From NCBI RefSeq assembly GCF_000428125.1, contig NZ_ATZI01000001.1, positions 1 through 64,000 on the forward strand: DNA of 64,000 nt, in the 5' to 3' direction. The notes under the pieces are model-generated. The model saw only the letters and a list, made by a program, of their open reading frames with translations. It was not told the origin of the DNA and ran no database searches. This DNA comes from Bacteroides graminisolvens DSM 19988 = JCM 15093. GTDB taxonomy: Bacteria > Bacteroidota > Bacteroidia > Bacteroidales > Bacteroidaceae. Positions 1 through 7,969 of this stretch are shown here, piece by piece; positions within the stretch are counted from its first letter, which is position 1; each line of letters starts with the position of its first letter. Made by a program: the position numbers and the translations under genes.

Positions 1-230
1 AATATAACATGGCGTATCGGCGTTTCCGACATGTTGGAAAAGAAAAGGTTACAATGGACTTTGCCTTCTTTGTCATTGCCTTTAATATCAAAAAGATGTG
101 CGCAAAAATTGCCAAGGAAGCCTCTAAACTATTTCTTGACCTAATTTACCGACTGTACACACACTTAAAAGCGATTTATGGGATGAATTGGGCGACTTTG
201 AAGTCACCGCTTCCGAAAATTGCGGCATAG
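1..230 (+). CDS. IS1182-type transposase, C-terminal fragment (cut by window start)
   Basis: The reading frame is open from the first bases, so this is the end of a gene that begins outside the window. The visible residues (AYRRFRHVGKEKV, then an aliphatic stretch ending IAFNIKKM) match the usual C-terminus of IS1182-family DDE transposases, where an RF..RG.EKV motif precedes a hydrophobic .AHN.+KM segment. The catalytic residues are not visible, so completeness and activity cannot be judged. A hairpin 40 bases downstream (268-301) is consistent with the 3' end of the element. The family call rests on this short C-terminal motif only. Confidence 0.6.
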   Translation, partial: YNMAYRRFRHVGKEKVTMDFAFFVIAFNIKKMCAKIAKEASKLFLDLIYRLYTHLKAIYGMNWATLKSPLPKIAA

Positions 231-267
231 GTAAACTTAGATTAGAGACAAGCTAGCGATTAGAAAA

Positions 268-301
268 AAAGAGGATGTGCCTGTTTTGACACACCCTCTT
301 T
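268..301. terminator. Hairpin between the transposase end and ctpA
   Basis: AAAGAGG and CCTCTTT form a 7-bp stem extended by TGTG/CACA after one mismatch, with an A-run on the left and T-rich sequence on the right. It can serve as a terminator for both converging genes. It may also contain the terminal inverted repeat of the insertion sequence. Confidence 0.5.
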
Positions 302-318
302 ATTTATTATCGCTGCAT

Positions 319-1995
319 TTATTTCTTTGCAGCAACAGTAAGCATCTCCTTATATTTCCCTTGATTAGCCAGTACCTTAACAGCTTCCTGCAAACCATTG
401 TCATCTTTCAACTGCTCTATAATAGCACCACGCTGATAGTAATAACGCTTAATTATTTCAATGGAAATCATGTTCTTGATATCCTTAGAAAAATGATTCA
501 AGTCCTTATCTAGGTTATGAGCCAATTTACTTTCCAATGCTTTAAACTCGGCAGAAGCGCCATCCATATAACCTTCAAACTCAGCAGCCTCTTTTAAGGT
601 CTTCAGTATCTTCTCGCTTTGTTGATCATATTTAAAGTCGGCCGCTTTCACCATGGCCTTGAAATCAGCATAATCAGCATCAGTCAGCTTAAACTGTTCG
701 GCAGGCGCTATAGTCGCATGCTTACGACAATAGTTCGTTGCGTAGTTAAAGATGAGGTTATCATTAGCCAGATAAAACAGGATGTTAGGCAATTTCTCTT
801 GCTCCACCACAATATCGGGCGTTACACCTCCGCCATCACGTACTATGCGACCGGCAGCTGTGTGGAATACATTCGTCAAACTATCGGGTATGCGTCCTAC
901 GCTGCCATCTTCGTTTCTATGTTTATAGTCGATGGCCTGCACACATCGTCCGCTGGGTATGTAATATTTTGAGGTGGTAACTTTCAGCGTCCCGCCATAA
1001 GGAAGTGAACGAGGTATCTGAACCAGTCCCTTTCCAAAAGTACGGTTACCCACAATAACAGCCCTGTCGAGATCTTGCAAAGCACCCGCCAATATTTCAG
1101 ACGAAGAAGCCGTGCCGCTGTTGACCAATACCACAAGCGGTATCTCGGTATCAATGGGTTCGCGCAGCGTTTTATACACACTGGCAGCCTGCTTGGTTTT
1201 ACCCTTTGTCACCACAATGGTTTTGCCTCTGGGCACAAAGAAGTTAACAATTTCTACAGCCTCATCGAGTAATCCTCCACCGTTTCCTCTTAAATCAATA
1301 ACCAGTGAAGTGATTCCTTTTGATTTCAGGTCTAAAAAGGCCTGCTTAAACTCTTTCGAGGGGTTACCCGAGAAACTGTTCAGGTTGATGTATCCGGTTT
1401 TACCGCTCACAACCCCTGCATAAGGAACAGTAGGTAACTGTATAGACTTGCGCACAATTTTAAAATCAATGGGTTTGCTTACCCCCGGTCTTTCAACCCG
1501 CAAAGAGAAAGTAGTACCCACCTGTCCTCTGAGCATTTCACTTACTTCGGCATTGGTTTTCCCTTCCAGATCTTTACCGTCGAGTGTCAACAGAATATCG
1601 CCCGCCCGCAGTCCCACCTGGGCAGCCGGCATGCCTTCATAAGGCTCGGCAATAACCGAACGTTTCCGTTTTACATCATACGTAATCATTGAACCGATAC
1701 CACCGTACGACCCTTTAATCATTTGTTCCAGTTCACTCTGATCTTCCTCGGGAAAATAATTAGTATACGGATCAAGAGACATCAGCATGGCATCAATACC
1801 CTCGCGCAAAGTTTTGTTAGGATCAATCGTATCAACATAGAACATATCCAACTCCTTCACGATGGCATTAAATATCTCCATATTCTTTGCTAACTGAAAA
1901 GTGCGGCTATCACTGCTCTTAAAACTAAAAAATGCCACCACTGCAAGGATAGCAGTCAACAGAATAACTGCACGTCTATTGAAGAACTTTTTCAT
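319..1995 (-). CDS. S41-family C-terminal processing peptidase (CtpA/Prc type)
   Basis: This is a 558-residue periplasmic serine protease that trims or degrades envelope proteins from their C-termini. One N-terminal membrane segment (about residues 8-25) is followed by a PDZ domain (about 90-170, with YGGIG and AGDILL) and the S41 catalytic domain. The Ser/Lys dyad is visible as Ser297 in SGTASSSE and Lys322 in FGKGLVQ, with the supporting Gln326. The start MKKFF was chosen because it directly precedes the membrane anchor; a longer frame begins 45 bases upstream. It lies 63 bases downstream of the PfkB kinase on the same strand. Confidence 0.92.
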   Translation of the reverse strand: MKKFFNRRAVILLTAILAVVAFFSFKSSDSRTFQLAKNMEIFNAIVKELDMFYVDTIDPNKTLREGIDAMLMSLDPYTNYFPEEDQSELEQMIKGSYGGIGSMITYDVKRKRSVIAEPYEGMPAAQVGLRAGDILLTLDGKDLEGKTNAEVSEMLRGQVGTTFSLRVERPGVSKPIDFKIVRKSIQLPTVPYAGVVSGKTGYINLNSFSGNPSKEFKQAFLDLKSKGITSLVIDLRGNGGGLLDEAVEIVNFFVPRGKTIVVTKGKTKQAASVYKTLREPIDTEIPLVVLVNSGTASSSEILAGALQDLDRAVIVGNRTFGKGLVQIPRSLPYGGTLKVTTSKYYIPSGRCVQAIDYKHRNEDGSVGRIPDSLTNVFHTAAGRIVRDGGGVTPDIVVEQEKLPNILFYLANDNLIFNYATNYCRKHATIAPAEQFKLTDADYADFKAMVKAADFKYDQQSEKILKTLKEAAEFEGYMDGASAEFKALESKLAHNLDKDLNHFSKDIKNMISIEIIKRYYYQRGAIIEQLKDDNGLQEAVKVLANQGKYKEMLTVAAKK

Positions 1996-2058
1996 AATCT
2001 GTGTATAATAACGATTGATAACATCGGCGCAAGATAACAAAATAGAATAAAGCGCTGA

Positions 2059-3036
2059 TTACAATGTGTTGATATTTAACTTTATTTCATTCCATTTATG
2101 CTGAGGAAGCGTAGTGCCCACCACTTGAATAACGTTTGCCGATAGCAAGGAACCTATCTTTCCGCATTTCTCTAGTGAATAACCACAAGTTAGTCCGTAT
2201 AAGAAACCGGCCGCAAAATAATCTCCCGCGCCGGTTGTGTCAACTACCTTACTTACGGGCAAAGCAGGCACCATGATGTCATCTTGTCCTCTCAGAATAT
2301 GCGATCCGCGAGCACCCACTTTCACAATGGCAATGCTGCACATTTGGCCAATTTGTTTCAAAGCCTCAGCGGCATCTTTTCCTGTAAAAGCACGTGCCTC
2401 TTCTTCGTTAGCAAAAACAATATCTACATAATCGCGAACCAGCATGGTAAAGAACTCCAAGTCATTCTCCACAATGTTATAGCTTGCCAGGTCAATGCAG
2501 ATTTGTAATCCGGCCTGCTTAGCCAGTTCAATGGCCCGAAGAATCATATCATGATCCTGCACCAGATAACCTTCAACCAAGAAATATGTATAGCCTTGAA
2601 ACATGGCGAGAGTCAGGTCTTCCGCTTTCAAAGTCGAAGCAGCTCCCAGGTAAGTTCCAAAAGTCCGTTCTCCGTCCGGAGATATAAATGTAGAGGCAAC
2701 TCCCGAAGGCAAGTCACAGATCAGTAACTTCTCGTCGATGCCATTTTTAATTAAATTCTCTCTGTAAAAGCTCCCATATTCATCATCGCCCACTTTTCCG
2801 ATAAAACCGGTGCATGCTCCCAGGCAAGCCAGTCCAAGTATGGCATTTCCGGTTGATCCACCGGTTGCAAGGTGAGTTTTCATGCGACTAAAATGTTGGT
2901 TAATAACCTGAAGCTTAGCGTTATCTATCAACTGCATGCTCCCCTTGGGTAATTCCATTTCGGTGAGTATGCTATCATCATTTAGCGTGGCAAGCACGTC
3001 AACAAGAGCATTGCCTAAACCTATTATTTTATCCAT
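2059..3036 (-). CDS. PfkB-family carbohydrate/nucleoside kinase (adenosine kinase-like)
   Basis: This 325-residue cytosolic kinase of the ribokinase/PfkB fold phosphorylates a sugar or nucleoside with ATP. The N-terminal GNALVD motif, the substrate-side glycine motif GGSTGNA and the C-terminal PfkB signature DTTGAGDYFAAGF, which carries the catalytic Asp, are all present. The overall pattern resembles the adenosine kinase subgroup, but substrate specificity cannot be fixed from sequence. The start MDKIIGLGN was preferred over one 30 bases upstream because it begins the conserved fold and follows a TATCTTTG promoter with a short A-rich leader. Confidence 0.9.
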   Translation of the reverse strand: MDKIIGLGNALVDVLATLNDDSILTEMELPKGSMQLIDNAKLQVINQHFSRMKTHLATGGSTGNAILGLACLGACTGFIGKVGDDEYGSFYRENLIKNGIDEKLLICDLPSGVASTFISPDGERTFGTYLGAASTLKAEDLTLAMFQGYTYFLVEGYLVQDHDMILRAIELAKQAGLQICIDLASYNIVENDLEFFTMLVRDYVDIVFANEEEARAFTGKDAAEALKQIGQMCSIAIVKVGARGSHILRGQDDIMVPALPVSKVVDTTGAGDYFAAGFLYGLTCGYSLEKCGKIGSLLSANVIQVVGTTLPQHKWNEIKLNINTL

Positions 3037-3052
3037 TTCAATCTTTTTTTTG

Positions 3053-3060
3053 CAAAGATA
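3053..3060 (-). promoter_or_regulatory. -7 element for the PfkB kinase
   Basis: TATCTTTG on the minus strand matches the Bacteroides -7 consensus TAnnTTTG, 17 bases before the kinase start codon. It is divergent from the tRNA-Asn promoter. Confidence 0.6.
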
Positions 3061-3083
3061 TTGCATATTTCAAAATATCCTAT

Positions 3084-3091
3084 TACTTTTG
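3084..3091 (+). promoter_or_regulatory. -7 element for the tRNA-Asn pair
   Basis: TACTTTTG matches TAnnTTTG and lies 21 bases upstream of the first tRNA-Asn. Confidence 0.6.
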
Positions 3092-3112
3092 CATCGCAAT
3101 TGAGAAAAACAT

Positions 3113-3186
3113 TCTTCGATAGCTCAGTCGGTTAGAGCATCTGACTGTTAATCAGAGGGTCGTAGGTTCAAGTCCTACTCGAAGAG
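3113..3186 (+). tRNA. tRNA-Asn (GTT), copy 1
   Basis: The 74-nt sequence folds into a standard cloverleaf: acceptor TCTTCGA/TCGAAGA, D stem GCTC/GAGC, anticodon stem TCTGA/TCAGA with loop CTGTTAA (anticodon GTT), and T stem GTAGG/CCTAC. The discriminator is G and no CCA is encoded. An 11-bp inverted repeat (3096-3106 and 3194-3204) brackets it and may form a precursor stem. Confidence 0.97.
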
Positions 3187-3209
3187 CAAAACCTTCTCAA
3201 TTGCAACAT

Positions 3210-3283
3210 TCTTCGATAGCTCAGTCGGTTAGAGCATCTGACTGTTAATCAGAGGGTCGTAGGTTCAAGTCCTACTCGAAGAG
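3210..3283 (+). tRNA. tRNA-Asn (GTT), copy 2
   Basis: This is an identical 74-nt copy of the preceding tRNA-Asn, 23 bases downstream and presumably in the same transcript. CCA is not encoded. A terminator hairpin follows at once. Confidence 0.97.
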
Positions 3284-3288
3284 CAAAG

Positions 3289-3328
3289 AAACCGCGTTAG
3301 AAGCATTGCTTCCTACGCGGTTTTCTTG
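3289..3328 (+). terminator. Terminator of the tRNA-Asn operon
   Basis: AAACCGCGT (3289-3297) pairs with ACGCGGTTT (3315-3323), and a T-rich tract follows. Confidence 0.8.
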
Positions 3329-3367
3329 TTTTATACCCCTACCCTTTCACCGGAATTTTCCTAAAGT

Positions 3368-3480
3368 CCTCGTTATACATTTAGCGTCCAACCATGGTTG
3401 GGAAGTCGGCTAACCATGGTCAGCAAGTCAGACAACCAAGGTCAACAAGTCGGCTAACCATGGTTAGCCGATAAAAACAA
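3368..3480. repeat. Degenerate 22-bp tandem repeat locus A
   Basis: AACCATGG-type units start at 3390, 3412, 3434 (AACCAAGG) and 3456, exactly 22 bases apart. Most units read AACCATGGTnnGnAAGTCGGCT. The last two units create a perfect 20-bp palindrome at 3451-3470 (CGGCTAACCA/TGGTTAGCCG). The sequence before 3390 is only weakly similar. No coding frame covers it. It lies between the tRNA-Asn terminator and the 3' end of comF. Confidence 0.85.
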
Positions 3481-3524
3481 AACCACAAAAATCACAGAGA
3501 ACAAGCAGATAAACCACCAAGAGC

Positions 3525-4214
3525 CTATGCTGCCATAGCCAGTGTCAGCACGCTGATGCGTACATTCTTATAAGAAGCAAACAACGATGCACACGCCACA
3601 AGCGTAGAACCGGTAGTCAGCACATCATCCACAAGTAGGATGTGTTTGTTTGAAAAGTCACAGGAGGGATGAAGCGCAAAGACCTTTTCAACATTCTCCC
3701 AGCGTTCGAAAGTAGATTTCCGCGTCTGCGTAGAAGAGTTCACTTCACGATAGAGCGACAACACATCAACCGGCACCCCGGACACATGAGAAACGCCACG
3801 CGCAATCAGCTCACTCTGGTTGTAACCCCGCTTTCGTTTGCGGGCAGGATGAAGAGGAACAGGCAGAATCACATCAATCCCTTCAAAGAAAGCAGTAGGT
3901 TGCAGTTCTTTAGCCATGTTACGGCCCATAAAATAGCCCAGTTCCTTGTTATCGTGATATTTTAAATCGTACAGCAGATTCTTAAAGCGGCTTCCTTTGG
4001 TATAAAAGAAATAAGAAGCCGCCCGCACAATGGGAATGCGCCCCCAAAACAGTTGCTCGGCCACGTTGCCTTCTTGTAAATGAAAATAAGTACGGGGCAT
4101 ATCCATGTTACAACTGGTGCAGAGATGCGCTTCGCCGTCAAGCAATACGCGTCCGCAAACCACGCAACACGGGGGAAAGAAAAGAGACCAGAAGGAGACA
4201 ATCCATTTTTTCAT
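3525..4214 (-). CDS. ComF-family amidophosphoribosyltransferase-like protein
   Basis: The 229-residue protein has an N-terminal zinc-binding region (CCVVCG, then CTSC about 20 residues later) and a C-terminal type I phosphoribosyltransferase domain with the PRPP motif LLVDDVLTTGST near residue 200. RKRGYNQSE is the typical ComF motif. ComF proteins act in natural transformation in some bacteria, but in Bacteroidetes the role is unproven. The start MKKWIVSF precedes the zinc motif; a frame 78 bases longer has no family support. Confidence 0.88.
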   Translation of the reverse strand: MKKWIVSFWSLFFPPCCVVCGRVLLDGEAHLCTSCNMDMPRTYFHLQEGNVAEQLFWGRIPIVRAASYFFYTKGSRFKNLLYDLKYHDNKELGYFMGRNMAKELQPTAFFEGIDVILPVPLHPARKRKRGYNQSELIARGVSHVSGVPVDVLSLYREVNSSTQTRKSTFERWENVEKVFALHPSCDFSNKHILLVDDVLTTGSTLVACASLFASYKNVRISVLTLAMAA

Positions 4215-4312
4215 AGCAAACAGGTTATTAAAGTTGCGAATATACAGATATAAATTAGGAGCAAACAAATAATAATTAATAACTTTGCTCAAAATCAGAA
4301 CATAAAAACAAC

Positions 4313-4867
4313 ATGAATAAGCATCCTCTTTCTCTATTCAACTATTGCCCTAAGTGCGGGTCAAGTGAGTTCAGAGTCAACAACCCCAAGTCAAAAAAGT
4401 GCGGGCAGTGTGGTTTCACCTATTACTTTAATCCATCGTCGGCAACTGTTGCGTTCATAGTCAATGAACGAAATGAGCTACTTGTTTGCAGAAGAGCGAA
4501 AGAACCGGCCAAAGGAACCCTCGATTTGCCGGGCGGATTCGTCGATCTGTTTGAGAGCGGAGAAGAAGGCGTTATCAGAGAGGTGAAAGAAGAAACCGGC
4601 CTCATCGTGCAAGAGGCTACCTATTTATTCTCATTACCCAATATCTATTTGTATTCGGGCTTTGAGGTACACACACTCGATGCTTTTTACTACTGCCGGG
4701 TAAGCGATATGAGTCACTACCTGGCCATGGATGATGTGGAGGAGTCATTCTTTCTTCCCATGGATAAGCTCAATCCGGCCGATTTCGGACTCAACTCTGT
4801 TAGGCAAGGGCTAACCTTCTTCATAGACAAGTACGCAAAGGAAATTCCTTCTCCAGGTATAAAATAA
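4313..4867 (+). CDS. Nudix hydrolase with N-terminal zinc ribbon
   Basis: This 184-residue protein opens with a zinc ribbon (CPKCGS and CGQCGF) and continues into a Nudix domain. The Nudix box begins GGFVDLFESGEEG and ends REVKEETGL, which fits GX5EX7REUXEEXGU with all metal-binding glutamates. The layout resembles NADH pyrophosphatase-like or ADP-ribose hydrolases, which cleave nucleoside diphosphates linked to another group. The exact substrate is not determinable. It is transcribed divergently from comF with a 98-base spacer. Confidence 0.9.
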   Translation: MNKHPLSLFNYCPKCGSSEFRVNNPKSKKCGQCGFTYYFNPSSATVAFIVNERNELLVCRRAKEPAKGTLDLPGGFVDLFESGEEGVIREVKEETGLIVQEATYLFSLPNIYLYSGFEVHTLDAFYYCRVSDMSHYLAMDDVEESFFLPMDKLNPADFGLNSVRQGLTFFIDKYAKEIPSPGIK

Positions 4868-4933
4868 CATTTAAAAACTAGTTAAAAGACTGCAAAACAA
4901 AGTCACTTAGTCCCGTAAGTTGGCAGAAAAAAG

Positions 4934-4941
4934 TATATTTG
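4934..4941 (+). promoter_or_regulatory. -7 element for the TPR/outer-membrane operon
   Basis: TATATTTG fits TAnnTTTG and sits 15 bases before the chosen start codon, which supports the ATG at 4957 over one inside the promoter. Confidence 0.55.
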
Positions 4942-4956
4942 TACAAATACCCGATT

Positions 4957-7900
4957 ATGAAAAAGAATATTATCAAGATTATATCTCTGGTGGCTTGTAC
5001 GGTTCCCGTAACTGTAATGGGTCAAAGTAACGAAAGTATTACGTTTTCACCACAATACAAAGAAGGCAAATACCTCTATTCCGAAGGTAATTATGCCGCT
5101 GCCATGATTCCTCTAAAAGACTGCCTCCGGTTGTATCCCGAATCAACCTTTACTCCGGAAGTTGAATATATGATTGCCTGCTCGGCCTACGAACTGAAAG
5201 ACAAAAACAGTACGGCTATCTTGAGAAATTACCTGGAAAGTAATCCCGATTCACCATACGCATACAGAGTTTACGCGCTGATTGCATCGAACTACTTCTT
5301 TGAAGAAAAGTATGATGAAGCGCTTGCACTCTATAACTCCTCAAATCTGGAGAAGCTGGCCGATACGGAAAGGGCCGACATGCTGTACCGCATGGCAATT
5401 GCTTACATGAAAACAGGAAACAGTAAAGAGGCAGCCATCTGGTTTGCAACGCTCAAAGAAACAAGCAGCAAGTATGAGGCCGACTGCACCTATTATATAT
5501 CTTATATAAGGTATACACAACAAAGATATGACGAGGCACTCGAAGGATTCCTTTCGCTTCGCAACAACCTGAAGTACAAAGAGCTTGCTCCTTATTATAC
5601 TGCCGAAATTTATTTGTTGCAAAAACAATATGCATCGGCACAGGAGATAGCACTGAATTACCTGAGCAGCTATCCAAGTAGCCGTTACAGTGAGGAGATG
5701 CAGCGCATTTTGGGAGAGACATATTATCAAACGGGCGATTATCATCGGGCCATTCAGGCATTCGAGAAATACACCGGCAGCGTGAGTGCACCTCGCAGGG
5801 ATGCCTTGTACATGCTGGGGCTCTCTTATTTCCACACCAATGTGTATTCCAAAGCGGCTTCTACTTTGGGCGAAGTAACCACTGCCGATGATGCACTGAC
5901 ACAGAACGCTTACCTGCACATGGGGTTTGCTTATCTGCAACTAGCCGATAAGAACAAGGCGCGCATGGCTTTTGAACAAGCGGCACGTTCTAATGCCGAC
6001 CTGAAAACGAAGGAGCAAGCTGCTTACAACTATGCATTAACCATTCATGAAACATCTTTCTCCGGATTCGGCGAATCGGTTACCGCTTTTGAAAATTTCC
6101 TGAATCAGTTCCCTCAATCGGCTTATGCCGAAAAGGTCAGCGAGTACCTCATTGATGTGTACATGAGTACCCGAAGCTATGAAGCTGCGCTGAAATCTAT
6201 AGAACGAATCAGTGCACCCGGCAGAAGAATCATGGAAGCCAAACAAAGAATCTTGTTCCAGCTGGGCACACAGGCTTTTGCCAATTCTCAGTACGATGAG
6301 GCTTCGGCTTATCTCAACAGGTCTATTCAAATAGGACAGTATAACGCGCAAACAAAAGCGGAGGCTTTGTATTGGAAAGGCGAAATTGATTACCGCACGC
6401 AACGTTACCAGAGTGCATCGGACAATTTCCGTAGTTTCCTTGATTTAACTGCCAACCGACAAAGCGAAATGTACACGCTGGCTCATTATAATCTGGGCTA
6501 CATTGCTTTTAATCTGAAAAACTATCAGCAAGCCGAGAGCTGGTTCACCAAGTATCTGCAACTAGAGAAGGCAACGAATAGAAGCACATTGGCCGACGCC
6601 AACAACCGCTTGGGCGACTGCAACTTTCATGTTCGTAACTTCAATGCGGCCAAACAATATTATGCTAAGGCCAGAAGCATGGGTGGCGCTTCGGCCGACT
6701 ATTCTTATTACCAACTAGCACTGGTATCGGGACTGCAAAAGGATTACAATGGCAAAATTACATTGCTCAACCAATTAACGGAACAATACCCCGAGTCACC
6801 ATACGTCATTAACGGGTTGTATGAGAAAGGGCGTTCTTATGTTCAATTGGGCAACAACAAACAAGCCATCAATGCATTCCGTGAACTGGCCAACAAGTTC
6901 CCCGAAAACGCGCTGAGCCGAAAAGCTGCTGCCGAAATAGGACTTCTTCATTATCAAAATGAGGAATACAGTCAGGCCATTGAGGCTTACAAGCTGGTGG
7001 CAACTCAATATCCGGGCAGTGAAGAAGCAAAACTAGCCTTGCGTGATTTGAAGTCTATCTATACGGACATTAACAAAGTAGATGAGTTTGCAGCAGTGGT
7101 ATCTTCCCTGCCCGGCGACATTCACTTTGATGTGAACGAGCAAGATTCACTGACTTACATTGCCGCCGAAAGGATTTTCACTAGGAAACAGATTCCTCAG
7201 GCCAAAGAGAGTTTCACGAAGTACCTTCAATCGTTCCCCGCAGGAGCTTACCGGGAGTATGCTCATTATTACTTGGCACGAATCGGACAAGAGCAAAATG
7301 ATGAAGAGGCGGTGTTGACACACACAGCTCGCATCTTGGAGGTGAACGGTAGCCGTTTTACGGAAGAGGCTCTTGTTATGCGTGCCGAATTGCTATACAA
7401 ACGTCAACAGTATGCCGAAGCATTGCCATTGTACAAGCAGCTGAAAGCGCATGCCGGCTCAGTGAGCCATCGCCTCACGGCACAGATCGGAATCATCCGC
7501 TCGGCGTATAAGACAAAGAACGATGCCGACGTAATTCATGCCGCCACTTCGTTACTTGTTGAAGAAAAGATAACACCCGAGGTGAAGAACGAGGTGACTT
7601 ACTACAGAGCCAAGGCGTATTTGAATCAAAAGGCCGACGGTAATGCAATGAATGATTTGAAAACGCTGGCAAAAGATACGCGTAACGTTTACGGAGCTGA
7701 AGCCAAATACCTGGTGGGACAAATATTGTTCGACCAAAAAGACTATGCAGCTGCCGAAAAGGAGATACTCGACTTCATTGACCAAAGCACTCCGCACACC
7801 TATTGGCTGGCAAGAGGTTTTGTGTTGCTCTCGGACATCTACATGGCTACAAACAAAAAGCTGGATGCCCGTCAGTATCTGTTGAGTCTTCAACAGAACT

Positions 7901-7959
7901 ATCAAGCAAATGATGACATTAAGGGGATGATTGAATCTCGTTTGAACAAACTAAAATAA
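4957..7959 (+). CDS. Large exported tetratricopeptide-repeat protein
   Basis: The 1000-residue protein starts with a Sec signal peptide (MKKNIIKIISLVACTVPVT..MGQS) and then consists almost wholly of TPR-type helical pairs, with recurring patterns such as GNYAAA..PLKDCL, YDEAL, YHRAIQAFEKY, YSQAIEAYKLVA and YAEALPLYKQL. It is probably a periplasmic scaffold. Only 10 bases separate it from the gene for an outer-membrane barrel, so the two are probably translated from one message and may work together in the envelope. No enzymatic motif is visible. ATG 4957 was chosen for its signal peptide and the promoter position. Confidence 0.85.
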   Translation: MKKNIIKIISLVACTVPVTVMGQSNESITFSPQYKEGKYLYSEGNYAAAMIPLKDCLRLYPESTFTPEVEYMIACSAYELKDKNSTAILRNYLESNPDSPYAYRVYALIASNYFFEEKYDEALALYNSSNLEKLADTERADMLYRMAIAYMKTGNSKEAAIWFATLKETSSKYEADCTYYISYIRYTQQRYDEALEGFLSLRNNLKYKELAPYYTAEIYLLQKQYASAQEIALNYLSSYPSSRYSEEMQRILGETYYQTGDYHRAIQAFEKYTGSVSAPRRDALYMLGLSYFHTNVYSKAASTLGEVTTADDALTQNAYLHMGFAYLQLADKNKARMAFEQAARSNADLKTKEQAAYNYALTIHETSFSGFGESVTAFENFLNQFPQSAYAEKVSEYLIDVYMSTRSYEAALKSIERISAPGRRIMEAKQRILFQLGTQAFANSQYDEASAYLNRSIQIGQYNAQTKAEALYWKGEIDYRTQRYQSASDNFRSFLDLTANRQSEMYTLAHYNLGYIAFNLKNYQQAESWFTKYLQLEKATNRSTLADANNRLGDCNFHVRNFNAAKQYYAKARSMGGASADYSYYQLALVSGLQKDYNGKITLLNQLTEQYPESPYVINGLYEKGRSYVQLGNNKQAINAFRELANKFPENALSRKAAAEIGLLHYQNEEYSQAIEAYKLVATQYPGSEEAKLALRDLKSIYTDINKVDEFAAVVSSLPGDIHFDVNEQDSLTYIAAERIFTRKQIPQAKESFTKYLQSFPAGAYREYAHYYLARIGQEQNDEEAVLTHTARILEVNGSRFTEEALVMRAELLYKRQQYAEALPLYKQLKAHAGSVSHRLTAQIGIIRSAYKTKNDADVIHAATSLLVEEKITPEVKNEVTYYRAKAYLNQKADGNAMNDLKTLAKDTRNVYGAEAKYLVGQILFDQKDYAAAEKEILDFIDQSTPHTYWLARGFVLLSDIYMATNKKLDARQYLLSLQQNYQANDDIKGMIESRLNKLK

Positions 7960-7969
7960 TACTGGAAAT

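Noticed and set aside
3390..3477. A CRISPR array at the 22-bp repeats
   Set aside because: Units are contiguous and degenerate, with no unique spacers, and no cas genes are present.
5341..5940. Minus-strand 199-residue frame inside the large TPR gene
   Set aside because: It is antisense to a clear TPR repeat region and its composition looks like a shadow frame.
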